Of a stretch of 7,772 nucleotides of DNA, positions 1 to 6,025 are shown piece by piece; the first letter of the stretch is position 1, and the number at the start of each line of letters is the position of its first letter. The DNA comes from Candidatus Bathyarchaeota archaeon (lineage in GTDB: Archaea > Thermoproteota > Bathyarchaeia > Bathyarchaeales > Bathyarchaeaceae). The position numbers and the translations under genes were made by a program. The notes under the pieces are model-generated. The model was not told the DNA's origin and searched no databases. It saw only the letters and a program-made list of their open reading frames with translations. The stretch is from the NCBI GenBank assembly GCA_003662715.1, contig QMYO01000067.1, forward strand, positions 1 to 7,772, in the 5' to 3' direction.

Positions 1-1396
1 GATAGAATATGGACTCATGCTTTCATCCACAATCTTAGACATACGAAAGGCACAGTCCATTGAAGAGATTAAAGAGATAATTAGAAAGAAGGCGAGAGAA
101 AAACCCAAAGGAAGCTGGATCACAGGACATGGATGGGACACCACAACCCTTGCCGAAAGAAGACCTCCAAATCGATGGGACCTAGACGAAGCCGCCCCAA
201 ACAATCCAGTGATGATTACTGACGCGGGCTGGCACGTCTGTAGCGTCAACAGCCTAGCATTGAGACTGGCAAATATAGGAAAAGACACCGAATCGCCGCT
301 GGGCGGAAAGATAGACAAAGACCCAGACACAGGAGAGCCTACTGGCGTTTTGCGTGAGACGGCTGCCACCAGAATTGAGGAATTGATCACGTATAGCGAT
401 GAGGAGTTGATTACGGCTCTAAGCTATGCGTTTGACGAAGCGGTTAAGTTTGGGCTTACTTCAGTTCATTGTGCGCATGAGGGCGCGCAGCATATTAGAG
501 TTTTTCAGAAGCTACTTATGCGAGGCGAACTTCCCTTACGCGTGTACCTCATGGTACCTTCATCCTTATTGCCTCATCTATTGAGTTTGGGCTTGTATAC
601 GGGCTTTGGGAACCCGAAGCTGAAAATTGGAGCAATTAAAGTCTTGCTTGATGGAACTATCGAGAGACGTACAGCAGCTTTAACACAGCCCTACCAAGGG
701 GAACCAGACAATTTGGGGCTACTCTGGCTTAATGAGGAAAAGCTCTATGATATAGTTAGCAAAGCCCATAAAGCAGGTTTCCAGCTGGCTATACATGCCA
801 TCGGTGACAGAGCGATTCACGTTGCTCTAGATTCCATTGAAAGGGTTTTGAAGGAAAAGCCAAAGGTGAATCATCGCCATCGCATTGAGCATGCATCGAT
901 GCTTAATGAGGAATTGGTAAACCGCATGAGGGATTTAGGGGTGATAGCGTCGATTCAGCCCGTCTTCATACACTCTAACAATGACTGGATGTTCGAGTCT
1001 TTAGGTTACAAAAGAGCTACCAAATTTTGTGAGCGATATAGAACCTTACTGGATGCAGGCGTCAAAGTTACGGCGGGCTCAGACCTCCCAGCAGACTCGA
1101 CTATGAATCCTCTGGTAGGCATACAGTCTGCGGTGACTAGACACGGCTTTGCTCCAGAAGAGAGAATTTCTGTAAAGCAAGCTTTGCCCTTATACACAAT
1201 TAACTCGGCTTACGCTTCATTTGAGGAAAAATTGAGAGGGTCAATACAAGTCGGGAAACTCGCAGACCTTGTGGTGCTTTCAGACGACCCGCTGACTGTT
1301 CCCGTTGATAGTTTAGACGATATAAAGGTGGACATGACCATCGTGGATGGGGAAGTCGTCTACGCCAGTGAACACTTCCAGCAGCTTAGAGTCTAA
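1..1396 (+). CDS. Amidohydrolase, YtcJ / Amidohydro_3 type (5'-truncated by window edge)
   Basis: Metal-dependent hydrolase of the amidohydrolase superfamily, Amidohydro_3 (YtcJ-like) branch; such enzymes hydrolyse amide or ester bonds in the cytoplasm, and the substrate here cannot be told. The frame is open from base 2 through the ATG at 17, and the residues before that ATG (IEYGLM) match the segment that normally follows the HxH metal motif. So the ATG is probably internal, and the first ~60-80 residues, with the HxH motif, lie outside the window. Counting from the ATG (459 aa): the YtcJ-type SW(I/L)xGxGW stretch at 33-40, K208 with LDGTIERRTAAL (211-222), AIHAIGDRA (258-266, H260), RIEHA (289-293, H292), and AGSDLPAD (353-360, D356 as the likely catalytic Asp). 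The C-terminus has the usual GKLADLVVLSDDP return to the beta-sandwich (413-425). The gene converges on the - strand gene ending at 1455. Family is secure; substrate unknown. Confidence 0.9.
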   Translation, partial: IEYGLMLSSTILDIRKAQSIEEIKEIIRKKAREKPKGSWITGHGWDTTTLAERRPPNRWDLDEAAPNNPVMITDAGWHVCSVNSLALRLANIGKDTESPLGGKIDKDPDTGEPTGVLRETAATRIEELITYSDEELITALSYAFDEAVKFGLTSVHCAHEGAQHIRVFQKLLMRGELPLRVYLMVPSSLLPHLLSLGLYTGFGNPKLKIGAIKVLLDGTIERRTAALTQPYQGEPDNLGLLWLNEEKLYDIVSKAHKAGFQLAIHAIGDRAIHVALDSIERVLKEKPKVNHRHRIEHASMLNEELVNRMRDLGVIASIQPVFIHSNNDWMFESLGYKRATKFCERYRTLLDAGVKVTAGSDLPADSTMNPLVGIQSAVTRHGFAPEERISVKQALPLYTINSAYASFEEKLRGSIQVGKLADLVVLSDDPLTVPVDSLDDIKVDMTIVDGEVVYASEHFQQLRV

Positions 1397-1397
1397 G

Positions 1398-1404
1398 AAA
1401 AAAA
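1398..1404 (-). terminator. T7 run (on - strand) after the cyclophilin-like gene
   Basis: Seven consecutive A on the + strand give a T7 run on the - strand about 50 bases past the TGA stop of the cyclophilin-like gene. Together with the opposing T-run at 1435-1446 it makes the 58-base gap a plausible bidirectional terminator. Position and composition only. Confidence 0.4.
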
Positions 1405-1434
1405 TTAAACTAAACGTTTACGCCTGCAAGTATG

Positions 1435-1446
1435 TTTTTTCTTTCA
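1435..1446 (+). terminator. T-rich tract after the amidohydrolase gene
   Basis: TTTTTTCTTTC-like run about 40 bases past the amidohydrolase stop, in the convergent gap. Archaeal RNA polymerase terminates at such T-runs without needing a hairpin. Inferred from composition and position only. Confidence 0.4.
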
Positions 1447-1454
1447 TCCATTTT

Positions 1455-1826
1455 TCACGAAGCTCTTTCCACTCTGATTTTGGCTCCGCTTTTCACCTGC
1501 CTAAATAGTTCCAGGTTCTTTGTCACGTGGCCAACTATGTTAACTGGGCTGTATGGCTGAGTTTCACCGTAGAAGATGCATAAGGCGTTTCCCATGGGCC
1601 AAAATGCGATGGTGCCTTTCTCTACGGTGTGTTTTGCTTTTTCATTTCCCATTTTCACTGGAATTTCGAAATAGACTTCTTCTTGCCATAGGGCTGCGCG
1701 CCCCTCGATTGGAAGTTTCCTCATTATTGCTTCCACTGTTCTAGGGGCAAGATGGCGCACAAGTTCTCCTTCAGCCTCACCAATTCCTTCCAACACGAAC
1801 TTTATGGGTACACGAGACACGCTCAT
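1455..1826 (-). CDS. Cyclophilin-like fold protein, TM1367 family
   Basis: Small protein of 123 aa resembling the TM1367-like cyclophilin-fold family (PF04126 type). These have a cyclophilin-like beta-barrel, but peptidyl-prolyl isomerase activity is not established for the group. Visible family pattern: VPIKF at the N-terminus (6-10), APRTVEAIMRKLPIEGRA (27-44), EEVYFEIPV (49-57), IAFWPMGNALCIFYG (73-87), SPVNIVGHV (93-101) and a closing VKSGAKIRVE (111-120). No signal peptide or membrane segment is seen. Start: a GTG at 1835 would add three residues, but the ATG at 1826 has AGGTG (1835-1839 on the - strand) 8 bases upstream and gives the expected N-terminus, so I prefer it. The gap to the upstream COG2403-type gene is 11 bases (2 with the GTG), so the two are probably co-transcribed and translationally coupled. 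Partner function unknown. Confidence 0.85.
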   Translation of the reverse strand: MSVSRVPIKFVLEGIGEAEGELVRHLAPRTVEAIMRKLPIEGRAALWQEEVYFEIPVKMGNEKAKHTVEKGTIAFWPMGNALCIFYGETQPYSPVNIVGHVTKNLELFRQVKSGAKIRVERAS

Positions 1827-1834
1827 TTCAAACA

Positions 1835-1839
1835 CACCT
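1835..1839 (-). promoter_or_regulatory. Ribosome binding site of the cyclophilin-like gene (decides start)
   Basis: AGGTG on the - strand, 8 bases before the ATG at 1826. It overlaps the TAG stop of the upstream gene (1838-1840), as in coupled translation. It argues for the ATG over the GTG at 1835, which would lie on the site itself. Confidence 0.5.
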
Positions 1840-3160
1840 ACCTTTTAGGAAATCGACTTCTTAGCACATCTTCTAGATTAGGTTTACTGACCTCCTTAAG
1901 CTCATATGTAACTCTCACCGCAGGCTTGTTAAGACGCAACACTCGCCGCATATCAAATGGGGTTCCGATGATAATGGTGTCGCAGGGCGTTGCGTTTATT
2001 GTTTCTTCAAGTTCTCTTATCTGTTGCTCAGCATAACCCACTGCAGGCAACAGTGCTCCTAACAGCGGATATTTCTTAAAAATGTTTTTAATTGAGCCAA
2101 CCGCATATGGACGAGGGTCCACAATGTCGCTGGCACCTAACTTCTTTGCTATAATTGTCCCTGCACCATACGTCATGTTACCATGAGTTAAGGTGGGACC
2201 ATCCTCCACTACCAATACTTTTTTTCCTTTGATGAGCTCCGGCTTGTCCACGGTGATGGGTGAAGCTGCCTTTATGATTGTTGCGTTGGGATTCACTGTT
2301 TTTATATTCTTTTGAACGATTTCAACGTTCTTTGAATCCGCAGTGTCCACTTTGTTAATGATTACCACATCAGCCATTCTCAGATTGGTTTCTCCAGGAT
2401 GGTAAGCTAATTCGTGACCCGGCCTATGGGGGTCGGTAACCACGATGTGTAGGTTGGAGGCGTAGAAGGGCAGGTCGTTGTTGCCTCCGTCCCAAACGAT
2501 GATATCTGCTTCTTTCTCGGCTTCTCTCAGAATTTTTTCATAGTCAACTCCAGCGTAAACAACAGCTCCGTTGGCGATATGTGGCTCATAATCTTCCCGC
2601 TCCTCAATGGTGCATTCGTATTTGTCTAAATCATCCATGGAAGCGAATCTTTGGCACACCTGCTTGCGTAAGTCGCCGTAGGGCATAGGATGCCGCACCA
2701 CAACCACGTTATAGCCCATTTCCCTCAAAATTTTGCAAACTTTCCTTGAAGTCTGGCTTTTTCCAGAACCCGTTCTAACCGCACAAACTGAAACCACTGG
2801 AACCTTAGCCTTTAACATTGTAACTAATGGACTCATCAGTAGGAAGGAGGCTCCGTTCGCCAGCGCTATTGACGCTTTGTGCATAACATATTCGTGGGAG
2901 ACATCGCTGTACGCAAATATGACTTGGTCCACATTGTTTTTTCTGATGAGCTCTGGCAGTTTTTCTTCTGGATATATAGGGATGCCTTTTGGGTAGTTGG
3001 GACCAGCCAGTTCATGTGGGTAAGTTCGTTTCTCGATTCCGGGTATCTGAGTGGCTGTGAACGCCACTACCTCGTGTTGCGGGTTATTTCTGAAACATAC
3101 GTTGAAGTTGTGGAAGTCTCTTCCAGCCGCTCCCATTATGATAATCCTGGTTTTCTTCAT
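1838..3160 (-). CDS. COG2403-type P-loop protein, cyclic 2,3-diphosphoglycerate synthetase-like
   Basis: A 440-aa protein with an N-terminal Rossmann-like domain starting IIIMGAAGRDFHNFN (6-20), then a P-loop NTPase domain of the SIMIBI/ligase type: VSVCAVRTGSGKSQTSR (123-139), VWDGGNNDLPF (222-232, Walker B-like) and INKVD (268-272, the G4-like NKxD). It resembles the family annotated either as predicted GTPase (COG2403) or as cyclic 2,3-diphosphoglycerate synthetase, the enzyme that closes 2,3-DPG with ATP in some methanogens. Length is close to the ~460 aa I recall for the methanogen enzyme. The Walker A is slightly off canonical (VRTGSGKS, no Gly/Ala at the first place), as I recall for this family. 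Start: ATG at 3160 with AAGGAG 7 bases upstream. Followed immediately by the cyclophilin-like gene. Family is confident; the real reaction (cDPG synthesis or another nucleotide-dependent step) is not decided by the sequence. Confidence 0.85.
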   Translation of the reverse strand: MKKTRIIIMGAAGRDFHNFNVCFRNNPQHEVVAFTATQIPGIEKRTYPHELAGPNYPKGIPIYPEEKLPELIRKNNVDQVIFAYSDVSHEYVMHKASIALANGASFLLMSPLVTMLKAKVPVVSVCAVRTGSGKSQTSRKVCKILREMGYNVVVVRHPMPYGDLRKQVCQRFASMDDLDKYECTIEEREDYEPHIANGAVVYAGVDYEKILREAEKEADIIVWDGGNNDLPFYASNLHIVVTDPHRPGHELAYHPGETNLRMADVVIINKVDTADSKNVEIVQKNIKTVNPNATIIKAASPITVDKPELIKGKKVLVVEDGPTLTHGNMTYGAGTIIAKKLGASDIVDPRPYAVGSIKNIFKKYPLLGALLPAVGYAEQQIRELEETINATPCDTIIIGTPFDMRRVLRLNKPAVRVTYELKEVSKPNLEDVLRSRFPKR

Positions 3161-3167
3161 TTAGAAG

Positions 3168-3173
3168 CTCCTT
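3168..3173 (-). promoter_or_regulatory. Shine-Dalgarno AAGGAG of the COG2403-type gene
   Basis: Strong AAGGAG on the - strand, 7 bases before the ATG at 3160; it fixes that start. Confidence 0.7.
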
Positions 3174-3200
3174 AGTTGAGTAGGAGAAGCTTTTTTATTC

Positions 3201-3208
3201 CATATAAG
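3201..3208 (-). promoter_or_regulatory. Candidate TATA box for the COG2403 / cyclophilin-like pair
   Basis: CTTATATG on the - strand, 40 bases before the ATG at 3160. A transcription start about 25 bases downstream would leave a leader of roughly 15 bases that contains the Shine-Dalgarno. No purine-rich BRE is evident next to it. It lies in the 60-base gap after the SIS gene, so read-through from that gene is also possible. Confidence 0.4.
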
Positions 3209-3220
3209 CCTTAGCAGCCG

Positions 3221-4384
3221 CTATTGGGTAACAGAGTGATACCAATTCATAATATACTCAGGCAGCTTCAACCCTCTTTTACTAAATCTTTCAGCCAATT
3301 TAACGGGTAAAGGGCTTAAAACGTATGTTGCTCTCATGTAAAACCTCCTAGGCTGACCTGGCTTAACTTTTTCTTCCAAGATTATTTGAAGGTCTGACTT
3401 TTTGGCTAAGGTTGAGTTTTTTGTTCCAGTGATTGCCAAAACGATTCCATTCAGTTTTTTAAAGACCTCACACCAGTTGATAACGGGTCTGGTTTCTCCA
3501 GAAAATGACACCAAGATTTCGAGGTCCCCCGCCCTTGGATGCGGAGTGTTCACGCCTCTGGCTATGTAGACGTTGTCTCCTAAGAAGCCTTTGATGTGGA
3601 AGAGCCTTACACCAGTCATCTTTACAATCTCGTTTGCTGTGCCCTTTCCGCCTAGAAACACGTTGGTTCGTCTTTCCAGTATATCAACGAGTCGCGTGTA
3701 GGTCTCTGATTCGACATTCGAGTCGATTATAGACCCTAGCTTAGCGAATTCTTCCTCGCAGAGCTGGAACACTCCGCCTACATCTAGGTTTCGGAAGATT
3801 GCTTCGGTCATCATGCATAGAAGGAGCAGGCTTCCAAGCTCAAACATGTCGCCCATGATGCCTATCTCACTGTATTCAAAGGAAGGTTTTGATCTTCCTC
3901 TTCCTTTCAGCTCAACCACATGTCCATGTTCGCTAACTATCTGAGCCAACGAAGACCTTACGTTGGAGGTTATGAGCCCCATGGAAAATTTTGATGTTTT
4001 CTTATCTTCTATGTACTTTGCCAAATCCTGCGCCATCGTCAAAGGGTCTTCAGAGAGTCCGCTGCCAGAGTTTATCAAGAGCAGAATCTTTTTGTATCGT
4101 CTTTCAAGTTCAGCTGCCGCATCGTACATGTTTTTTCCAGGAAAGCCTGGGTCGTCTGGAGTTAGTACAACCTTGTTTCTCCAGCCTATTTGGCTCATTG
4201 CGATTTGGCTCATTGCAGCGTTTAAGGAGAAAAGTGATCTGCCAGAGCCTCCGCAGACCACGCAGTCGGCTGATTTTAGGTCTTCATATAGGGGCAATAG
4301 TTTTTTTCTTTTTATGTTGAGAAGGTTGTCTCTAATTTTGTTAACGTATCCTATACGGCTGATCTTGCTTTTGATCTCGCTCAC
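3221..4384 (-). CDS. Protein with two SIS (sugar isomerase) domains
   Basis: A 387-aa protein with two SIS folds in tandem, the domain that binds phosphosugars in isomerases and regulators. First domain about 38-200: CVVCGGSGRSLFSLN (41-55) is the phosphosugar loop and LLLINSGSGLSEDP (101-114) the second Ser-rich loop. Second domain about 230-385: VFLGGKGTANEIVKMTGVRLFHI (242-264), then VNTPHPRAGDLEILVSFSGET (278-298), close to the layout of 6-phospho-3-hexuloisomerase (HxlB). The second domain has GKGTA where HxlB has GxGRS. HxlB is about 180 aa with one domain, so this is a double-length relative; it lacks the glutaminase domain of GlmS. Start is GTG at 4384 with AGGAA just upstream; no ATG alternative exists before residue 58. 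No membrane segment. Could be an isomerase, a phosphosugar-binding regulator, or a two-site enzyme; I cannot choose. Confidence 0.8.
   Translation of the reverse strand: MSEIKSKISRIGYVNKIRDNLLNIKRKKLLPLYEDLKSADCVVCGGSGRSLFSLNAAMSQIAMSQIGWRNKVVLTPDDPGFPGKNMYDAAAELERRYKKILLLINSGSGLSEDPLTMAQDLAKYIEDKKTSKFSMGLITSNVRSSLAQIVSEHGHVVELKGRGRSKPSFEYSEIGIMGDMFELGSLLLLCMMTEAIFRNLDVGGVFQLCEEEFAKLGSIIDSNVESETYTRLVDILERRTNVFLGGKGTANEIVKMTGVRLFHIKGFLGDNVYIARGVNTPHPRAGDLEILVSFSGETRPVINWCEVFKKLNGIVLAITGTKNSTLAKKSDLQIILEEKVKPGQPRRFYMRATYVLSPLPVKLAERFSKRGLKLPEYIMNWYHSVTQ
4188..4216. repeat. 15-bp tandem duplication inside the SIS gene
   Basis: ATTTGGCTCATTGC occurs at 4188-4201 and again at 4203-4216, period 15, so the frame is kept. 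In the protein it reads MSQIA-MSQIG (58-67), directly after the first phosphosugar loop. It could be a recent in-frame duplication or a family feature. Confidence 0.8.
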
Positions 4385-4430
4385 TTCCTATTTGAGGTAT
4401 TATTCTGGTAATTAAAATCTTAAACTATTG

Positions 4431-4440
4431 TGTATATAGA
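4431..4440 (-). promoter_or_regulatory. Candidate TATA box for the SIS gene
   Basis: TCTATATACA on the - strand, 46 bases before the GTG at 4384, in the 191-base gap to the MBL gene. Transcription would start near 4410. The rest of this gap (4385-4575) is AT-rich; I see no further gene, tRNA or repeat in it. Confidence 0.4.
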
Positions 4441-4575
4441 TAGTTTGGCTTTAGGGGATTGTAAAGTTTATCGTCTTATTTTTTATTCCAAATCGGAAAA
4501 ATCTGAAATCAGCACTCGTACGCTTAACGGTGACTATTACTTTGATAGATAAGTAGTATAAATGAGACTCTGACT

Positions 4576-5454
4576 CTAGCGCCGACTTTTCAGGTCTTCT
4601 TTCACCCAGATTGAGAATCCTTCAAATCTGTAGTCTCGTATTTTTACGTTTGTGTAAGGGCACACTTTTGAGCTGAAGCTTGCCTTCTCTGCTTTGATAT
4701 TTTGATAGGCTTTCGCCAATCTAACCAAGAATTCGCTTTCGGCAAAAGGCTGACATCTTGAATCATCATGTGAGGGACGTAAAACACTGATAGAAGGTTC
4801 CAGCGAGGCTAGATAGTTGGCTGTTCGAGAATAAGTGAGGAAGTCAGATTCTGGAAAATGAGCAAAAAGAGAACTTAAATAGAATGTGTCGCCAGTGAAC
4901 AATTCTCTGCTCTTCATGTCTAGTAGACAGATGCAGCCTGGAGAGTGCCCTGGAGTGTGAAGCACTTTGAGCTTTCTGTTCCCAAGATCAATTAATTCTT
5001 CATGTTTGAGCAGGCGAGTGGGCTTGCTTGGAAGAATCCTGTACATTTCCGAATTGAATCCTTTTGGTAGGGGTCTATAGAGATTCTCTTGGGTCATCTC
5101 ACCCCTCAATTCTTCAATAGTTTTTCCTGTCTCCAGCCTTTCAATCTCTACCTTGTTGTCGAAAACAGCAATCTCGTCGAATTGATGATTGCCTCCTATG
5201 TGATCAAAATGAGTATGAGAGTTTACTACTGAAACCTTTAGACGAGTAAGTTGTTCGACGACTTTTTTAATATCTCCGATGCCCATTCCTGTGTCAAACA
5301 GAACAGCTTCGTTCCGACCTTCAATCAAGTAGGATATTACCCCTTCCCAGTGCCCGGGCTCACAAATCGCAAAGGTTCCATCTGAGACCTTGTAAACTTC
5401 AAACCACGACTGAAAAGTTCCTATTTTCTGTGGCAGTGAAAAGTTTGCTTGCAT
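4576..5454 (-). CDS. Metallo-beta-lactamase-fold hydrolase
   Basis: Cytoplasmic MBL-fold hydrolase with the full dinuclear metal site. Numbered from the ATG at 5454 (292 aa): HTHFDH (80-85; H80, H82, D84, H85), HTPGH (166-170; H170), GDTF (188-191; D189) and SHDD (228-231; H229). It opens with FEVYKVSDGTFAICEPGHWEG (18-38) and LFDTGMGIGD (52-61), typical of stand-alone MBL proteins of the glyoxalase II / lactonase-like kind. Substrate is not predictable. Start: the frame stays open to an ATG at 5553, which would add 33 residues rich in Tyr, Phe and Cys. I prefer 5454 because the family match begins just after it, GGTG lies 9 bases upstream, and a TATA-like element fits it; the longer start has no Shine-Dalgarno. 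Gap to the SIS gene is 191 bases, so it is probably a separate unit. Confidence 0.85.
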   Translation of the reverse strand: MQANFSLPQKIGTFQSWFEVYKVSDGTFAICEPGHWEGVISYLIEGRNEAVLFDTGMGIGDIKKVVEQLTRLKVSVVNSHTHFDHIGGNHQFDEIAVFDNKVEIERLETGKTIEELRGEMTQENLYRPLPKGFNSEMYRILPSKPTRLLKHEELIDLGNRKLKVLHTPGHSPGCICLLDMKSRELFTGDTFYLSSLFAHFPESDFLTYSRTANYLASLEPSISVLRPSHDDSRCQPFAESEFLVRLAKAYQNIKAEKASFSSKVCPYTNVKIRDYRFEGFSIWVKEDLKSRR

Positions 5455-5462
5455 AAGCCTAT

Positions 5463-5470
5463 ACACCCTT
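5463..5470 (-). promoter_or_regulatory. Ribosome binding site candidate of the MBL gene (bears on start choice)
   Basis: AAGGGTGT on the - strand, a partial Shine-Dalgarno 8 bases before the ATG at 5454. It supports the shorter protein over the start at 5553. Confidence 0.35.
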
Positions 5471-5491
5471 TTAACACTATCACAAATTTGG

Positions 5492-5504
5492 CATAAAAAA
5501 TAAG
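5492..5504 (-). promoter_or_regulatory. Candidate TATA box of the MBL gene
   Basis: CTTATTTTTTATG on the - strand, ending 37 bases before the ATG at 5454. Transcription about 23-25 bases downstream would give a short leader that includes the GGTG site. If real, the upstream ATG at 5553 is not in the message. Confidence 0.3.
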
Positions 5505-5626
5505 TGGCATCCATAAAATAATAGGTTAAAGGGTTTTTAAGCTTTTGAACCATTATTTCATGTTCTGGAATATTTTGCTGTTAGAAGCATTGCTTTTAGG
5601 TTTTAGTGTTCTAGATTATTAAGTAG

Positions 5627-5791
5627 ATGCCACAAAAAGAGTTTAGCGGAGATTTTGATTTGGTTAACAGCTCCATCAGTAAGGCTTGTTATTTAGCGTC
5701 GCTTGAAAATATTCAGTCATGTGAGGAATGCTATTGTCAATTAGCCTGTAAAGTCTACGAGCGTCTCAAGCAGTCGGAGCGTCAACCTTGA
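5627..5791 (+). CDS. Small cysteine-rich hypothetical protein (54 aa)
   Basis: ATG at 5627 to TGA at 5789-5791, 54 codons, in the divergent gap between the MBL gene and the thermosome gene. I do not recognise the protein. It has an acidic N-terminal part (KEFSGDFDL, 4-12), a middle helix-like stretch and five cysteines: C21, then C32, C35, C37 and C41 in the cluster CEECYCQLAC (32-41), ending in a charged helix-like tail (KVYERLKQSERQ, 42-53). CxxCxCxxxC could bind zinc or an iron-sulfur cluster, but a 54-codon frame can be chance. No Shine-Dalgarno precedes the ATG; a leaderless message from a weak TTTTAGTG element at 5601-5608 is possible. The amino acid mix looks protein-like and is not low-complexity, which is the main argument for it. 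Confidence 0.45.
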   Translation: MPQKEFSGDFDLVNSSISKACYLASLENIQSCEECYCQLACKVYERLKQSERQP

Positions 5792-5958
5792 TTAAACGCG
5801 TATGCTTTGACTCCTAAACTGTTGAAACTATAGGTTTCTTCAATCCTTTAGCAACCATGCTCTCTACATCTCAAACGAAAGACGCCATCTATTATGCAAC
5901 TTAAGAAAAATGAACGATAATTCGAGGGAAAATGGAAAATTATCCTTGAATAATCTTA
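5792..5958. other. Non-coding part of the thermosome upstream region
   Basis: About 170 bases with no supported gene. It holds a weak hairpin (GAAAC 5824-5828 with GTTTC 5834-5838) and the first copy of the 12-bp repeat at 5900-5911. Only very short frames (15 codons or fewer) are seen. Confidence 0.5.
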
Positions 5959-5973
5959 TTTCTTAAGAAAAAT
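5900..5973 (+). repeat. 12-bp direct repeat CTTAAGAAAAAT, two copies 62 bases apart
   Basis: Identical copies at 5900-5911 and 5962-5973. The second overlaps the right half of the palindrome at 5959-5970 and the start of the thermosome TATA box, so it is a candidate operator pair. Partly explained by A-richness, but 12 exact bases in so short a region is notable. Confidence 0.6.
5959..5970 (+). promoter_or_regulatory. Palindrome TTTCTTAAGAAA abutting the thermosome TATA box
   Basis: Perfect 12-bp inverted repeat whose right half forms the purine-rich BRE of the promoter. A dimeric regulator bound here would compete with TFB/TBP. A role in heat-shock or stress control of the chaperonin is inference. 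Confidence 0.45.
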
Positions 5974-5980
5974 TTATATT
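5967..5980 (+). promoter_or_regulatory. BRE and TATA box of the thermosome gene
   Basis: GAAAAA (BRE-like) followed by TTTATATT (5973-5980), a good archaeal promoter match. Transcription would start near 6004, giving a leader of about 20 bases that contains the AAGGAG at 6009-6014. Confidence 0.7.
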
Positions 5981-6008
5981 TTAAATGTGTTTTCTAGTGT
6001 TCCGCAAT

Positions 6009-6014
6009 AAGGAG
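6009..6014 (+). promoter_or_regulatory. Shine-Dalgarno AAGGAG ahead of the TTG start
   Basis: AAGGAG 11 bases before TTG at 6026, with an in-frame stop (TAA) at 6008-6010. No ATG or GTG in this frame lies between that stop and the conserved N-terminus, so it supports TTG as the start. Confidence 0.6.
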
Positions 6015-6025
6015 AGATATTAAGG

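Noticed and set aside
1006..1197. 63-codon - strand frame inside the amidohydrolase gene
   Set aside because: Lies opposite the conserved GSD and TR motifs of the real gene.
1411..1420. Palindrome TAAACGTTTA in the convergent gap
   Set aside because: Ten bases in an AT-rich terminator region, far from any start; likely chance.
1752..2036. + strand frames over the cyclophilin-like and COG2403-type genes (also 1553-1744, 2733-2996 and 2879-3175)
   Set aside because: Antisense to well-supported genes, with no motifs and no ribosome binding sites.
3163..3196. Repeated AGAAGCT with T6, looking like a + strand terminator
   Set aside because: No + strand gene ends here; the parts are explained by the - strand Shine-Dalgarno and promoter.
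3963..4415. 150-codon + strand open frame opposite the SIS gene
   Set aside because: Antisense to a frame with clear SIS motifs; its translation has no recognisable domain.
4385..4575. Possible tRNA or small RNA in the SIS-MBL gap
   Set aside because: No cloverleaf arms, T-loop sequence or C/D box pair could be found by eye.
5824..5838. Hairpin GAAAC-TATAG-GTTTC after the small cysteine-rich frame
   Set aside because: A 5-bp stem is too weak to call an RNA element or terminator; no T-run follows.
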